The notes under the pieces are model-generated. The model searched no databases, was not told where the DNA came from, and saw only the letters and a list, made by a program, of their open reading frames with translations. DNA of 64,000 nt, taken from positions 30,965,526-31,029,525 of the forward strand of contig CM033745.1 of the NCBI GenBank assembly GCA_019671005.1, given 5' to 3'. The translations under genes and the position numbers were made by a program. Positions 52,333 through 63,487 of this stretch are shown here, piece after piece. The DNA comes from Hibiscus mutabilis (taxonomy: Eukaryota > Streptophyta > Magnoliopsida > Malvales > Malvaceae). How positions within the stretch are numbered: position 1 is the stretch's first letter; every line of letters starts with the position of its first letter.

Positions 52333-53344
52333 CCCCTAAACCTAACCCATTGCTTGTCCTTAAGCAATGCAAACAAAGAAAATTAAAAATTGAGAAAAGT
52401 TACCTCGACAAAATTTTGGTTGGCATGCCATCAAGTGTTGGCAAGTAGAATTTGGCTCTATTTCTTCCCTCAGTATCTTAGTGCAATAATGCCGAGTAGG
52501 TAATAATTCAAGTGCAACAATATAACTCTAGTCTAAGTTCATGAAGAGTGGATGATGTGTAGGCAATATGCATCCAATATCCTTTCACTCCCTTAGCCAA
52601 TTTTCATCATTTTTTGTTTCTTTTTCTTTCTTGCCAAGGGTTCTGTTGGCATTAATTTAAGCTTGCTTCATGACAGTATTTAGAGTGAATGATAAGAGGG
52701 AGCATACCACGAAACCTCACCTTAATCTAAACACCACTACGCTTTCCCTTCAACTCATACCCTAGGGTTTTGGACTTGAGAACTAAAAGGGAGCAACCAC
52801 GAAGCCCCAAGTAACTTATTATCCCTAGGTAGAAGAGAGTTATATTTTTCATTGCCTTCGCAAAACATTGATGCCTTATTTGTTTCTTTTTACCCTCACA
52901 TCATTTTCAATTTTTTTCAATTTGAGAATAGTTTCAAATAGTCTAAGTTTGCTAGGGAACTAGATACATATCACGTGTTAAGTGTAAATTCAATTCCCTA
53001 AACTAAAGATCAATTGCCAAGCTAACCTGGCATCTAGATCAAATTAAACTTGCCTAAAAACTGTTAACATTCTTCAAAATTAATCCGAGGCAAAATTTTC
53101 TTTTTTCTTTTAGTAGTTCAGCATGCATCTATTCTAGATGACCTAAAATGGCATGGCAACAGAAATTAAACATGAAATGCATAGCATGAATGTGAGGAAA
53201 CGCACACCCCCAAAACTAAGATGTTCATTGTTCTCAATGCATGAAACAACACATATATACAAAATTAAAACAGAAAAATAAAATGCGTGATCATGTGAAT
53301 GCAATGTAATGGAATGTAAAGGAGTTTAAGAAGAGGACTCCCCC
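52333..53344 (-). other. 3' untranslated region of a second Athila-2-type copy
   Basis: No gene. On the minus strand GCTTAAGGACAAGCAATGGG, then TTAGGTTTAGGGG, precedes the LTR at 52332, parallel to the 3' end of Athila-1. At 53200-53245 an internal copy of the same signal (CATTGAGAACAATGAACATC, then GTTTTGGGGG) is present, about 870 bp upstream. Between them AT-rich sequence only. Confidence 0.72.
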
Positions 53345-53950
53345 TTGGAGACTTATTCTCGTGTGACTCAGGTCTTTCTTTTCACAAATGTCCCACGATC
53401 AGGGGCCATTCGTTTCCTTCATTTCATGCTTGGATTTGAAGCGGCAGTGGAGGTTCCAACATCCTCCATTGGCTTGAAAGGTTCAGCTAGTGTTTTGACT
53501 GTGGTTTCCTCTGGTTCAAATGAGGAATCTATACTGGCATAATCAACTTGGACTGGAGATAGGGGAACTGTGGCATCGGATGCTTGACTGGCAGAACTGG
53601 CAGGACTGGCTGGCATAAATTGATTGGCATTTCCACTAGCAGCAGGCTCGACAGGGAATACTGGTACAAAATTAGGGGATAATTTTTCCAAAACTTCCCT
53701 GATTATAGCATCCCTTTCCTTTGTGTAGTGCCTCATCTTAACATTGAGTTCCTCAGCTATCTCTAGCTTTTAGAGAATGATCTTCTGGCGATGATAAATC
53801 TGGGACATCACTGTCAACGAACTTGCTAGCATGGTCTCTGGCACAGTGCTTTCCTCTACCTTTGGCACCTTTGTCTTTGGCATGGCAGTTTTTGCTTTCC
53901 CTTTGCCCTTGTCCTTTGGCTCGGCAGTAGTGAGATTTTTCCATATGGCA
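53345..53950 (-). pseudogene. Athila-type 3' ORF remnant, function unknown
   Basis: A 105-codon frame (53419-53736) reads MRHYTKERDAIIREVLEKLS, then an Ala/Ser/Pro-rich part (MPASPASSASQASDATVPLS). To its right shorter frames read AKDKGKGKAKTAMPKTKVP. It lies between an integrase-less 5' side and the 3' UTR, the place of the extra ORF in Athila elements. The TGCCAG/TGGCA motif of this family is spread through it. No domain recognised. It breaks off near 53950, where chromovirus LTR sequence begins. Confidence 0.5.
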
Positions 53951-54537
53951 CTGAACAAGCCCGTATCGATACACTTGAGACTATATCGATACAGGTTGAC
54001 CACGTTGACTTCATATCGATACGCCCTGAGCCCGTATCGATACCATTTTTGTAACCAAATTCCAGTGACCTAAGTCCATACCTATATACCTAAACAATAT
54101 CGATATGCCCCCATTTCACCAACGTTGACCTGACCAAATATGTAAGGCCGTATCGATACACCACCACCTGTATCGATACGCCCTGCACTGTAATAACAGA
54201 TTTTATCTAATTTTTATTTGATTTGACCTACCAAAAAATTCCCAAATACAACGAAACTTTACTAGCAGGTTTATAACCATTTAATCTACTATCATGACAA
54301 GTTTCATGTCAATGTGAATCCATTTACTAGGTTTTCACCTCTGTGAGCCAACTATGCATTTTTAGTCTTTTTTAAACCATACAAATAGACCACTTAGAGC
54401 CTCAAGCACTATTACGGCACAAGCTTAACATATACATATCAAAAGAGCCCTATGTGACTATTCCAAGTACTTTGCCACCCTAGTAGGAGTTTATAGGTTC
54501 AATATACATTACTTTAGGCTTGTTTGTGACTAGTTGT
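53951..54537 (-). repeat. Chromovirus LTR fragment with phased palindromes
   Basis: Palindrome pairs at 53963/53984 (21 bp), 54013/54034 (21 bp), 54078/54097 (19 bp) and 54150/54170 (20 bp). The text after the last pair (CGCCCTGCACTGTAATAACAG) parallels the OUTER LTR after its last pair (CGCCCTAACCTGTAATGACA). Breaks directly into integrase sequence at 54538. No gene. Confidence 0.8.
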
Positions 54538-55936
54538 TATTGTAGGCAAACTCAATGAGAGGTAGCGATTTCTCCCATGATGCGCCAAAATCAATGATGC
54601 ACGCATGTAGCATGTCTTCTAAAATCTGTGAAAAAAGACTCAATAACGATACGCTTTATCGATGATTCATAGGGATGGTGTTTTTGATAGTTACCTGGAT
54701 TACCCTTTGTCGTTGGCCATCAGACTGAGGGTGAAAGGCGATACTAAGATTGACTCTAGTGCCTAGAGCTCCTTCCAATGTTCTCCAGAATCGAGAAGCA
54801 AACCGTGAAGATAATAGATTGTGGCACTCCATGGAGTCGAATAACTTCCTTGATATACAAGTTAGCAAACTTCGGAAGACCGTAGTCCATTCTAACTGGT
54901 AAGAAATATGTTGACTTGGTAAAACGGTCTACAATGACCCAAATGGCATCGTGTTTACTAGGAGTCAATGGTAGACCATTAACAAAGTCCATAGTGATCT
55001 TCTCGCGCTTCCATTGTGGTAGATCGATGGTTTGTAATACTCTGGTAGGGACACGGTGCTCAACTTTAACACACTGACAAGTAAGGCACTTGGACACAAA
55101 ATCAACTATAGCTTGTTTCATGCTTGGCCACCAATATAACTCACGGAGGTCTTTTTACGTCTTCACAGACCCCGAATGAATGGAGAATGAACTTGAATGA
55201 GCTTCCTTAATAATATCATTATGATGTGATTCGTTATTCGGTACACAAACCCGATCATGGAAACATAGGAGTCATTCAGAATCGATCTTGAAATCGGGAT
55301 TATCCTGAAGTTTAGAGACAATAGGCCAGAGTTCTAGATCTTGATCTTCTAGGGCCTTAATCTTTGAAACCATGGTATACTGAACTTGGATTTCAACTAC
55401 GAAACAATGGTGTTTTTGAAGATGGAAGTGAGTATTAATGGCTCGAGGAGCTACAAAACAACGGTTTTACAATGAGTCACTTGCTATACAATACATGAGA
55501 TTCAATAATCGATGACAATACTTACAGGAGAAGGTTTGCGGCTGAGAGCATCAGCTACAACATTAGCCTTGCTCGGATGGTAGTCAATGACAAGATCATA
55601 GTCTTTAAGGAGTTCCATCTATCTCTATTGCCGGAGGTTTAGCTCTTTCTGAGTCAAGAGATTTTTGAGGCTCTTGTGATCAGTGAAAAGATAGCATTTC
55701 TCTCTATAGAGATAATGCCTCCAGATTCTCAACACAAAAGCAACTACAGCCAATTCTTGATCATGAGTAGGGTAATTCATCTCATGGGGCTTAATCTGTC
55801 TCAAAGCATATGTAATAACTTTGCCTTCTTGCATCAATACATATCCTAACCTGAGATACGATGCATCACTATAAACTATATAGTCCTTTCCAGACTCGGG
55901 CTGGTTTCAGACTGGTGCATGAGTCAACACTTGCTT
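54538..55936 (-). pseudogene. pol: Chromovirus integrase and RNase H fragment
   Basis: 55625-55930: PESGKDYIVYSDASYLRLGY, MQEGKVITYALRQIKPHEMN and LTQKELNLRQ (RNase H). 54756-55121: FVSKCLTCQCVKVEHRVPTR and DAIWVIVDRFTKSTYFLPVR (first integrase Asp). The second catalytic Asp (SDRDP) is lost by a small deletion: VPQSIIF passes straight to the RFASRFW text in another frame. The third motif QSER is QRQR, so Glu is also gone. A 69-bp insert (54629-54697) splits the next helix. Truncated on both sides by LTR sequence. Confidence 0.88.
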
Positions 55937-57220
55937 TGTAACCCCATCGACCTGGTCTAGTCGCCAGATCGAACTCAACGAGTAACACGGGGAATATTGA
56001 AGTAAACCGGGAAGGTTTACCATAATAAACAATCCTTTTTATTTCTTTTTATCTTTTCTAGATGCATTATTATTAACCTAAGTTTACATACTGGCAACGA
56101 GTGAAATTACAACTCAATCGGGCGTCGATTTGACATCTAATTACACTGATTTGCAATTAGGGACCGATTTCTAAATCTGACAAATTACAGGGCCTTATTG
56201 TGAAATTAAAGTTACCAATATTCAATTAGTCAGGTTTCATACTCTCATGCCAATTTCCAACTCATTTTGGTCATCCAAACTCATTCAATTGCATACATAA
56301 CTTTTAGGGACTAAAACGTAAGAAAATAGAAACTTCAAAAGATTCCAATTAACCAACTTACCTGCCACCGTATTGTTACACCAAGCACCGTATCGGTATG
56401 TTCTTGATGGGTTTTAAATTTTGAATTCCAGTAGCACAATATCGTATCGGTACAGCCCCGTGTACCGATACGCCCAGCCATTTTCCTCTAAGACTGTATC
56501 GATATGGATCTCCCTGTACCGATACGGTACCTCGTGTATCGATACGCATAGGCCTGGAATGCCCATTTTTACTGGTTTAACATACAAATAAGCTAAGCTA
56601 ATCACATAATCATGCTTCTAAGACATTAGCAACATAAACAAGGATTGATCCTCAACCAAAAAGACCAGAAACAACAACCATACATGTTAATTTGCATCAA
56701 AAGGAAACTATAGGCATGCAACCTATAAACCAAGCCAAACAAGATACCAAAAGCCATACCAAGGCAAAATCCTACCAGGACAAGCCATTTACAAGTCTAA
56801 AATAGCGACATAAACTTGTACAAACATGGAGTTTAACAACATCTCCCAAACTAGCAAAGGAACCCCCATTGACCTTATTAAACATAGTCTACTTTGGAAA
56901 TGTGCGTTCGTATAAGAAGTCCTCGGATCACCTTCACTTTCTTGCTACCTCTGAACCTTTAATTCTCTGCATTGATGAACAAAGAGAGCGTAAGCACAAT
57001 AGGCTTAGTAAGCAGTGCTAAAAAACAACACACCATCAATGCATTTTAAAAATGGTTTCTATACCGCATTGAAATCACTTTTCAATACATGATTAAATCA
57101 TCATTTAAAAACAACATGCCTTCAAAACCATGCACTTTAACCATTCAAAATCCATCATATTAAACCATATACAACATGTATCATTAAACCAACATCACTC
57201 ACATTGCTAACCTCAATTTG
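55937..57220 (-). repeat. Chromovirus LTR (partial), minus orientation
   Basis: Starts TGTAACCCCATCGACCTGG at 55937, which cuts the pol text. Palindromes at 56444/56462 and a triplet at 56496, 56516 and 56536 (20 bp apart). AT-rich, no gene. The right edge is placed near 57220, where the Tat-2 leader begins, but no partner LTR allows an exact call. Confidence 0.65.
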
Positions 57221-57224
57221 TAGA

Positions 57225-57478
57225 AAAAAAGAGTTGTTGTAATAAAGATCTTTCCATTCAATAAAGAGTTTGTTCTTTGAGCAGTTACTTTATGGAATCA
57301 ATGGCCCCTTGTTTGCATTCATGCATTTTTCCTTTTTGCATTTCTTTGCTTGTTTTGCATTAGATTAATATCATTGCATACATATACATAACATAAGATT
57401 TTAATCGAAATAATTTACCCAAACAGAAAATTCAAAATACCAAATCACAAATACGGTACCTATTCCAAAACCAGAGCG
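57225..57478 (+). other. Tat-2 leader, no gene
   Basis: AT-rich 5' untranslated sequence ahead of the gag ATG; T-rich runs at 57320-57360. No primer site recognised, the 5' LTR seems to have been lost with it. Confidence 0.5.
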
Positions 57479-58500
57479 ATGGACAAGAGTACTGAAGACA
57501 GAGTGACATCTCTCGAAATCAGCCACAAGAGTACCCAGGATAGGCTGGATAAGATTGAGAGTGACTTGAACCATGAGATTGAATTGGCGCATAAAAGACG
57601 GTTGGTCAGATTGTGGCCATGTTAGGGTTCAAAGACCCTAACGCTCAAGATGATCCAGAAAATGTCAACACTTTACCACAGTTTCAGAGGATTCACCCCA
57701 GAATACCAAGAGGGGCCTCTCCGTTCAAGGCTCAATCCCCGCTCAACCTATAGAGTCTTATGCTCGTGCACGAACTGAGCCAATGGTCAACCCTGGGGTA
57801 GTGTATGATCATGAGGTCCTGAACCTCGATGAAATTGCTGATAAGGTCAACATGAACAAAAAACTTGAAGATCACTGTGACAAGTTAGAGGAGATCATTA
57901 GGACTTTCCAAGAAGGGAACACCCATGGAGGCATAGATACTAGAGACTTGAGTTTGGTGTCCAACCTTGACAATCCCTCCGAAGTTCAAGACCCTTGATT
58001 TCGATAAATATGATGGAACTACATGTCCCAAGGCTCATCTGACCATGTATTGTCGCCGGATGTTGATGTACTTGGACAATGGGAAACTCCTTCTTCATTG
58101 CTTCCATGATAGCTTGTCTGGATCCACCACTCGCTGGTACAATCAGTTAAGCCGAGAAAACATCTAAACTTGGAAGGATTTTTCGAGGGTGTTCGATGAA
58201 CAGTACAAACATGTTGCTGATATGGTAGGATGTGGCCGCTCAAGTTCAGCCGCCACTACTGGAAAATGAGATAACTCTCATGTTTATGGACACCCTTAAT
58301 GGTGCTTTCTATGATCATATGATCAATCATGCGATGAAGAGTTTTGTAGACATGTTAATAAACGGGGAACTGATTCTGGCAGCTGTTAAGAGCGGGAAGC
58401 TCGATAGAGGAGAGACGAAGAAACTGTATAAGAAAAAAGATAATGAAGTCAGTATGACATGTGTTTACAACCCTAATTACTAAAAAAGGGTAGTCCTTAA
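57479..58500 (+). pseudogene. gag: Tat-2 gag
   Basis: ATG at 57479 opens a heptad-like helix (DKSTEDRVTSLEISHKSTQD). After frame changes, LDEIADKVNMNKKLEDHCDK and then FKTLDFDKYDGTTCPKAHLT and WYNQLSRENI (57967-58167), the Tat gag core. About 40 codons are missing before LAAQVQPPLLENEITLMF (58232-58483): the text DM jumps to AAQVQPP. Stops at 58165-58167 and 58481-58483. Particle protein; non-functional. Confidence 0.85.
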
Positions 58501-59376
58501 TAAGTCTGTTACCCAAAATACCAACCCTGTGGCTTCAAATTCGCCAAAAGATGAACAAAAATACCAAGGGAATAAGAAGCCATATTTTCCTCCTATCCCT
58601 ATAACGTATGCCGAGTTATTCTCCAAGTTGGTTGAAGCACGGATTGTGCTACGAAAATCAGGCATGTTATCTTTCCATACTTCCGACGCGAAAGATAACC
58701 CATTTCCTAACCACCAGAAGACTGAAGTGAATGCAGTGGACGAGAGGAAGGCAAGATGGTTAAGAAGTGTGTTGAAGAAGTTAAGGCACCTATGGCATGG
58801 GTATGGGCCCAAACGGTGAAGGTTGGACTGTTAGGAAACGAGACATGGAAATTGAAGGAGGATGGTAAGTTTTTCTGCGAGTATCATCAAGTGGGAGGAC
58901 ATGAAATTCAAAACTGTTTTGAATTTAGGAGTTTGGTCCAAGATAGGATGGACAACAAAGAACTAGAATTCTTTGAAGAGAAAGAAAAGAGTTGTAGGTT
59001 GGATGTATGCACCTTAAATGAAAGCCCTTCAAGAGGGAACTATGTAGGAATAAAACCCTTAGTAATCAAGACCAAGGTTAGAATTACTGAACCTAAGAAG
59101 GGAACAATTTCGAAGCTGGTTATAAAGGCACCTACCCCTTTTCCATATAAGGACAGTAAACAAGTGCCTTGGAATTATGCTTGCTCGATAACAGCTCCAG
59201 GAAATACATTAGTTAGAGAAGGAAATGAAGAAGAACCAATCAATCAGGTGGGAAATTTTACAAGAAGTGGAAGATGTTATTCATCACTAGACGCCGAAGA
59301 TAGGGATGCTACCCAAAGGAAAGAAGCAGTTGAAGAACCTGAGGGAGAAAATGATTTATTTATGGAGAAACCCTGA
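58501..59376 (+). pseudogene. Tat-2 gag C-terminus with CHHC-type motif
   Basis: 58529-58819 reads YFPPIPITYAELFSKLVEAR; 58756-59376 (206 codons, one frame later) holds FFCEYHQVGGHEIQNCFEF, the C-x2-H-x5-H-x4-C motif of Tat gag, and FTRSGRCYSSLD, a conserved box before protease. Function of this segment is nucleic-acid binding by analogy. It ends with a stop at 59374-59376. Confidence 0.8.
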
Positions 59377-59639
59377 ACTCACCTTGAGCCAGTGAAGGAG
59401 TCAGAGGCTCCGAAATTTTTAAAGATACTCAAGCATAGTGAGTACAGTGTGGTGGAGCAACTGCATAAACTCCCGACAAGAATTTCGATGCTATCTCTGT
59501 TGCTGAGTTTGGAGGGCCACCATGACGCCCTTTTAAAGATTCTGAACTAGACTTTTGTTTCAAAAGACATAACGACTGACAAGATGGACAAGTTGGTCAA
59601 CAATATTGTAGTGAATAATTTTAGCATATACAATGATGA

Positions 59640-60250
59640 AGAAATTCTGTCAACTGGGAGGGGATCATACAAAGCCCTTTATATCTCTGCTCGATGAAAA
59701 GGGCACATGTTGCCCAGAGTTCTTATTGATAATGGGTCAGCGTTAAATTTACTACCTTTGGATACCTTGAAAAAACTGCCAGTTGACTGCTCTCACATGA
59801 CTGCATCCTAAAAAACTGTGAGAGCATTCGATGGAACCCAAAGGGATATTTTGGGGAAAATAGAAATACCCCTACAAATTGGCCCATCTACTTTTGAAAT
59901 AGATTTCGTGGTGATGGACATCAAGCCCACCTATAGCTGCTTGTTGGGTTGTCCTTGGATTCACAATGCAGGGTTGTTCCCCCACTTTGCATCAGAAGTT
60001 GAAATTTATAGTTGATGAAATGCTAGTGATAGTTGGAGCTAAAGAAGATATCATCGCCTCAGTATCAATTGGTGCCCCTTATATAGAAGTTGATGAAGGT
60101 GCATTCGAGTTTCATTTCAGGATGCTTGAGCTCGTTAATGCCAGAATTATCAAACAACATAATGATGCAAGTCAAGCAGACTATGGGAAAAGGGGAAAAG
60201 GCTGGCAAAGGCCTCGACAAGCAGCTTCAAGGGAGGCCATACCCCATGAT
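59640..60250 (+). pseudogene. Tat-2 protease with intact active-site motif
   Basis: RVLIDNGSALNLLPLDTL (from about 59712) is the Tat form of the active site, DNGSA, and is intact. A stop near 59812 (TAS-stop-KTVRAFDGTQRD) and a frameshift near 59985 follow; SCLLGCPWIHNAG and LHQKLKFIVDEMLVIV are the C-terminal part. Would have cut the polyprotein. Confidence 0.82.
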
Positions 60251-60623
60251 GATCCCTAAAAAGAGAGACCAGTTTGGTCTAGGCTACAAGCCCAACCCAA
60301 TGTAGAGAAGATCAGCAATAAGAGAAAGGCCGGAAAGAAAGAAAGCAAGACTGAATAGAGAAAATATTAAATGGGAGCCAATGACATTCCCACCACTCAG
60401 CCACAGTTTCAGGTCATTAGGCATCATGAATCCTGATACTACAAATGACGAGGAAGAGAAAGGAAAGAAAGAACTCGAAAAGGCTTTTGATGAGCTGAAC
60501 ATTAACGCCATATCAGAGGAGGATGAGGGAAACAAGTACCTCTCCATGGTACGGCCCTACTCGGAGCTGAACAACTGGACTGTGGAAGAAATTCCTATAG
60601 CTTTTAGGTCATCTACAGAGTAA
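60251..60623 (+). pseudogene. Tat-2 protease-RT linker
   Basis: KRDQFGLGYKPNP ends with a stop near 60304; further on, in one frame, MTFPPLSHSFRSLGIMNPDT and a lysine/glutamate-rich segment (DEEEKGKKELEKAFDELNIN) reach a stop at 60621-60623. This is the acidic linker of Tat pol. No RT follows. Confidence 0.7.
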
Positions 60624-60850
60624 TTCTCAAAACTAACTCTTTTGCCTTAGACCCGAAGGCATTAGGGATCGCTTGTTAAAGGGTCTATGTTAAAAACCAT
60701 TATGGTTCTTATATCAATAAGGGAAGTTTTTCCAATAAATCTTGTGTGGCAGACTTTCTTTTATGAATAACTAAAACACTATAAATAAGCCCAAAGCAAA
60801 CTAGAAAATAAAACAAAAAAATCAGCTTTCAATGGCCGATAAAATTCTTA
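60624..60850 (+). other. Non-coding junction where RT is missing
   Basis: AT-rich, no recognisable domain. In an intact Tat element RT and the first RNase H (about 1.5-2 kb) would stand here. The deletion removed them cleanly between linker and second RNase H. Confidence 0.6.
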
Positions 60851-61380
60851 TGTACCAATAACATGGCAGAATACGAAGCTTGTATATTAGGTTTGCAAGC
60901 GGCCATTGAAAGAAAGATCAAAGTTCTAAGAGTTTTTGGAGATTATACACTGGTCATTTACCAAATCCGTGGAGAATGAGAGACCAAGAATGCAAAGTTA
61001 ATCAAGTATCACAAGCTTGTTCTTGAACTAATCAAGGAGTTCGACGAATTCACATTCAAGCATCTCCTGATAGAGGATAATCAGGTGGCTGATGCCCTCG
61101 CTACTCTGGCTGCCATGTTCAAGGCCAGTGAAGGTACTGAAATGATGTCAGTTAAGGTACAAATGTTAGAATCCCTGGTCCATTTCTACAATGTGGAAGA
61201 AGAAGTGGATGGTCTCCCATGGGACCATGACATTTTACAATATATGAAAACCCAAGAATATCCATTACAGGAAACTGACAATGATAAGAAAACGATCAGG
61301 AAATTGGTCGTGGGCTACGTCCTTGATGGCAAGGTTCTATATAAAAAGAGTCGAGATCAAGTGCTATTAAGGTGCGTATG
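60851..61380 (+). pseudogene. Tat-2 additional (archaeal-type) RNase H and linker
   Basis: From about 60857 one frame reads TNNMAEYEACILGLQAAIER, KVLRVFGDYTLVIYQIRGE, one stop, then HKLVLELIKEFDEFTFKHLL and DNQVADALATLAAMFKAS. MAEYEA, GD and the VADALA box are the signature of the extra RNase H known from the Tat lineage; the usual GDS is GDY. The linker to integrase (61085-61381) is open and ends in LRCV-stop. Confidence 0.85.
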
Positions 61381-62414
61381 AGCTAAAGAAGCTCAAACGA
61401 TCTTGGAAGAAGTGCATGAAAGGGTTTGTGGGACTCACCCTAGTGGCTTTACTATGGCCAGGAGAATTATGCGCTTTGGATATTATTGGTCCACTATAGA
61501 AACATATTGCATCAATTATGCTCGTAGATTTCATAAGTGTCAGGTTTATGCTGACAAAATTCATGCACCTCCTCTACCACTTCATGTCATGACTGCTCCG
61601 TGGGCCTTCTCAATGTGGGGCATGGATGTAATCGGCCGATTTACCCTAAAGCCTCAAACGGCCATAGGTTCATCTTAGTAACTATTGACTACTTCACAAA
61701 TTGGGTAGAAGCAACCTCATACGTGAATGTCAACAGGTCAGTTGTTTGCAAATTTTTGAAAAAAAATATCATTTGTCACTATGACTTACCATAGAGAATC
61801 ATCATCGAAAATCCATCTAATTTAAATAACAAGATGATAGATGGGGTTTGTGAATAGGTCCATATCAAACATCACAATTCAGTAACAAATCGCCCAATGA
61901 TGAATGAGGCTGTTGAAGCTGCAAATAAGAACATCAAGAAAATAGTCACTAAGATGGGTGACACTTACATTGACTGGCATGAGAAGTTGCCATTCGCATT
62001 GTATGCTTACAGGAGGGCTGTACGAACTTCCACTAGGGAAACACCATTTTCATTGGTATATGGAATAGAGTTTGTACTGCCAATTGAATTTGAAATCCCT
62101 TCACTCCGTATTTTGATGGAGGCAAAACTAGAGGAGGCCGAATTGGTTCAAGCAAGATATGTCCAGTTAAACCTCATTGATGATAAGAGGATTAAAGTAA
62201 TTTTCCACGACCAGATGTATCAAAAGAGAATGATACGAACATATGACAAGAAGGTCCACACGCGGAAGTGTAGGGAAGGGGATATCGTGCTAAAAAGATG
62301 TCGTCAGTGGTATCAAAAGCCTTCGACAAAGGGGTGCTAATTCTAGCTAAAATGGGTAGAGACGAGCTCAATAATCAGGTGAATTATGATTCATTCAAGA
62401 AATATTATGCATGA
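61381..62414 (+). pseudogene. pol: Tat-2 integrase to pol end
   Basis: Zinc region: VCGTHPSGFTMARRIMRFGY then RRFHKCQVYADK, where CHKC has become FHKC. Core: WGMDVIGRF and, after a frameshift, FILVTIDYFTNWVEAT; IIIENPSNLNNKM has Glu where the second catalytic Asp (ISD/ITD) should be; NEAVEAANKNIKKIV keeps the Glu. 61897-62340 is open (DWHEKLPFALYAYRRAV, PFSLVYGIEFVLPIEFEIPS). The pol end LNNQVNYDSFKKYYA reaches a stop at 62412-62414. Several breaks. Confidence 0.87.
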
Positions 62415-63480
62415 AATGGAGAAAAAAATCCAAAGCGAAAAACCTGTAAAAGGCACTCAACGAAAAAAAAAAAAAAATGAGAAAGAAAGAGAAAGAAAAA
62501 AGAAAAAAAAAGAAAAAATGAGGGTTCAAAATGAAAACCCACAAAGGACGTCTGGAACCAAAGGAGGATTCGAGTTGAAAACCCGCAAAGGGTGGCTCGA
62601 ACTATTACAAACAACGAATAATCCATTCAGAGGCCTGGCTATTCGAAGGAATTTCATATCTTCATTCATTGTTGTAGTGGACGAAATTTTCACGACAAAG
62701 GCATCACTCGAGGTCATTTTGAGGAAAGTTTAGGCCTTTGATATCTGGATACCTATCTTTTGACCCTTCTTTTGTACTTTTCTTTCATGTTTGCCACAAC
62801 ATTAATGAAATTCTTCTTTTAAGCCTTTCTTCTTTGAATCCCCCATTTACATGAGCATCTTTTATTGGGTTAAGGATCATTTTGGTTTTGACACCATTAA
62901 AATATGCAAGAGATTTTTGTGCATTACTCTAGAAATTACTTGAAAAATACAGAGACTATGACACAATTCATTGTTAAGCTACGAGTCGGTGACATGGGAC
63001 ACGTTACCATTAGAGGCAACAAATACTTAACAGTTTTGATAATAAGCCTGAAAAGAAGGGATAAAATATCAGTATCATTTGAAGATGTTTAAAGTGGTGA
63101 GGTACAGGTATTCATGAAGATCCTTAAAGGGGCTTTGTCATACACCGTATCGCTGGAAACTCACTCACACAATATTGATGTATCAACTATAATGATAGTT
63201 GGATGAGACATTCGTATGCAAAGATTTAATGTTTTTTATGAAGCAAGAAGGCACGAGGAATGAGAAAGGTGAAGTAGAAAACGACCATTTGATAAAGAAA
63301 AAAGATGCTAAGAGAGTGGATAACAAAATAGAGACAGTGGAGGCGGTCATTTGACCGTATTAAAATAAGCTAAAAAGAGAGAGAGGCTAAAACTTAGCAT
63401 GCATTCATTTTTTAGACATCCTTAGGGACATGCTCATCATGATTGCATAATATGTCAAGCTTTTGCAGGTATACAAAAAC
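62415..63480 (+). other. Tat-2 3' untranslated region
   Basis: No gene. Purine tract at 62455-62520, two GAAAACCC-core hairpins (62523-62601), then AT-rich sequence. The frame at 62386-62733 runs through the purine tract and is not coding. Confidence 0.7.
62523..62601 (+). repeat. Two hairpin units in the Tat-2 3' UTR
   Basis: Unit 1 at 62523-62559 is bounded by GGTTC and GAACC; unit 2 at 62569-62601 by TTCGAG and CTCGAA. Both enclose TGAAAACCC, then ACAAAGG or GCAAAGGG. The matching position in Tat-1 (about 9707-9746) has GGTTT and AAACC around the same core, a paired change. Confidence 0.65.
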
Positions 63481-63487
63481 TCTTCAG

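Noticed and set aside
57401..57592. Minus-strand frame opposite the Tat-2 gag start
   Set aside because: Antisense to the gag helix that begins at 57479; no independent evidence.
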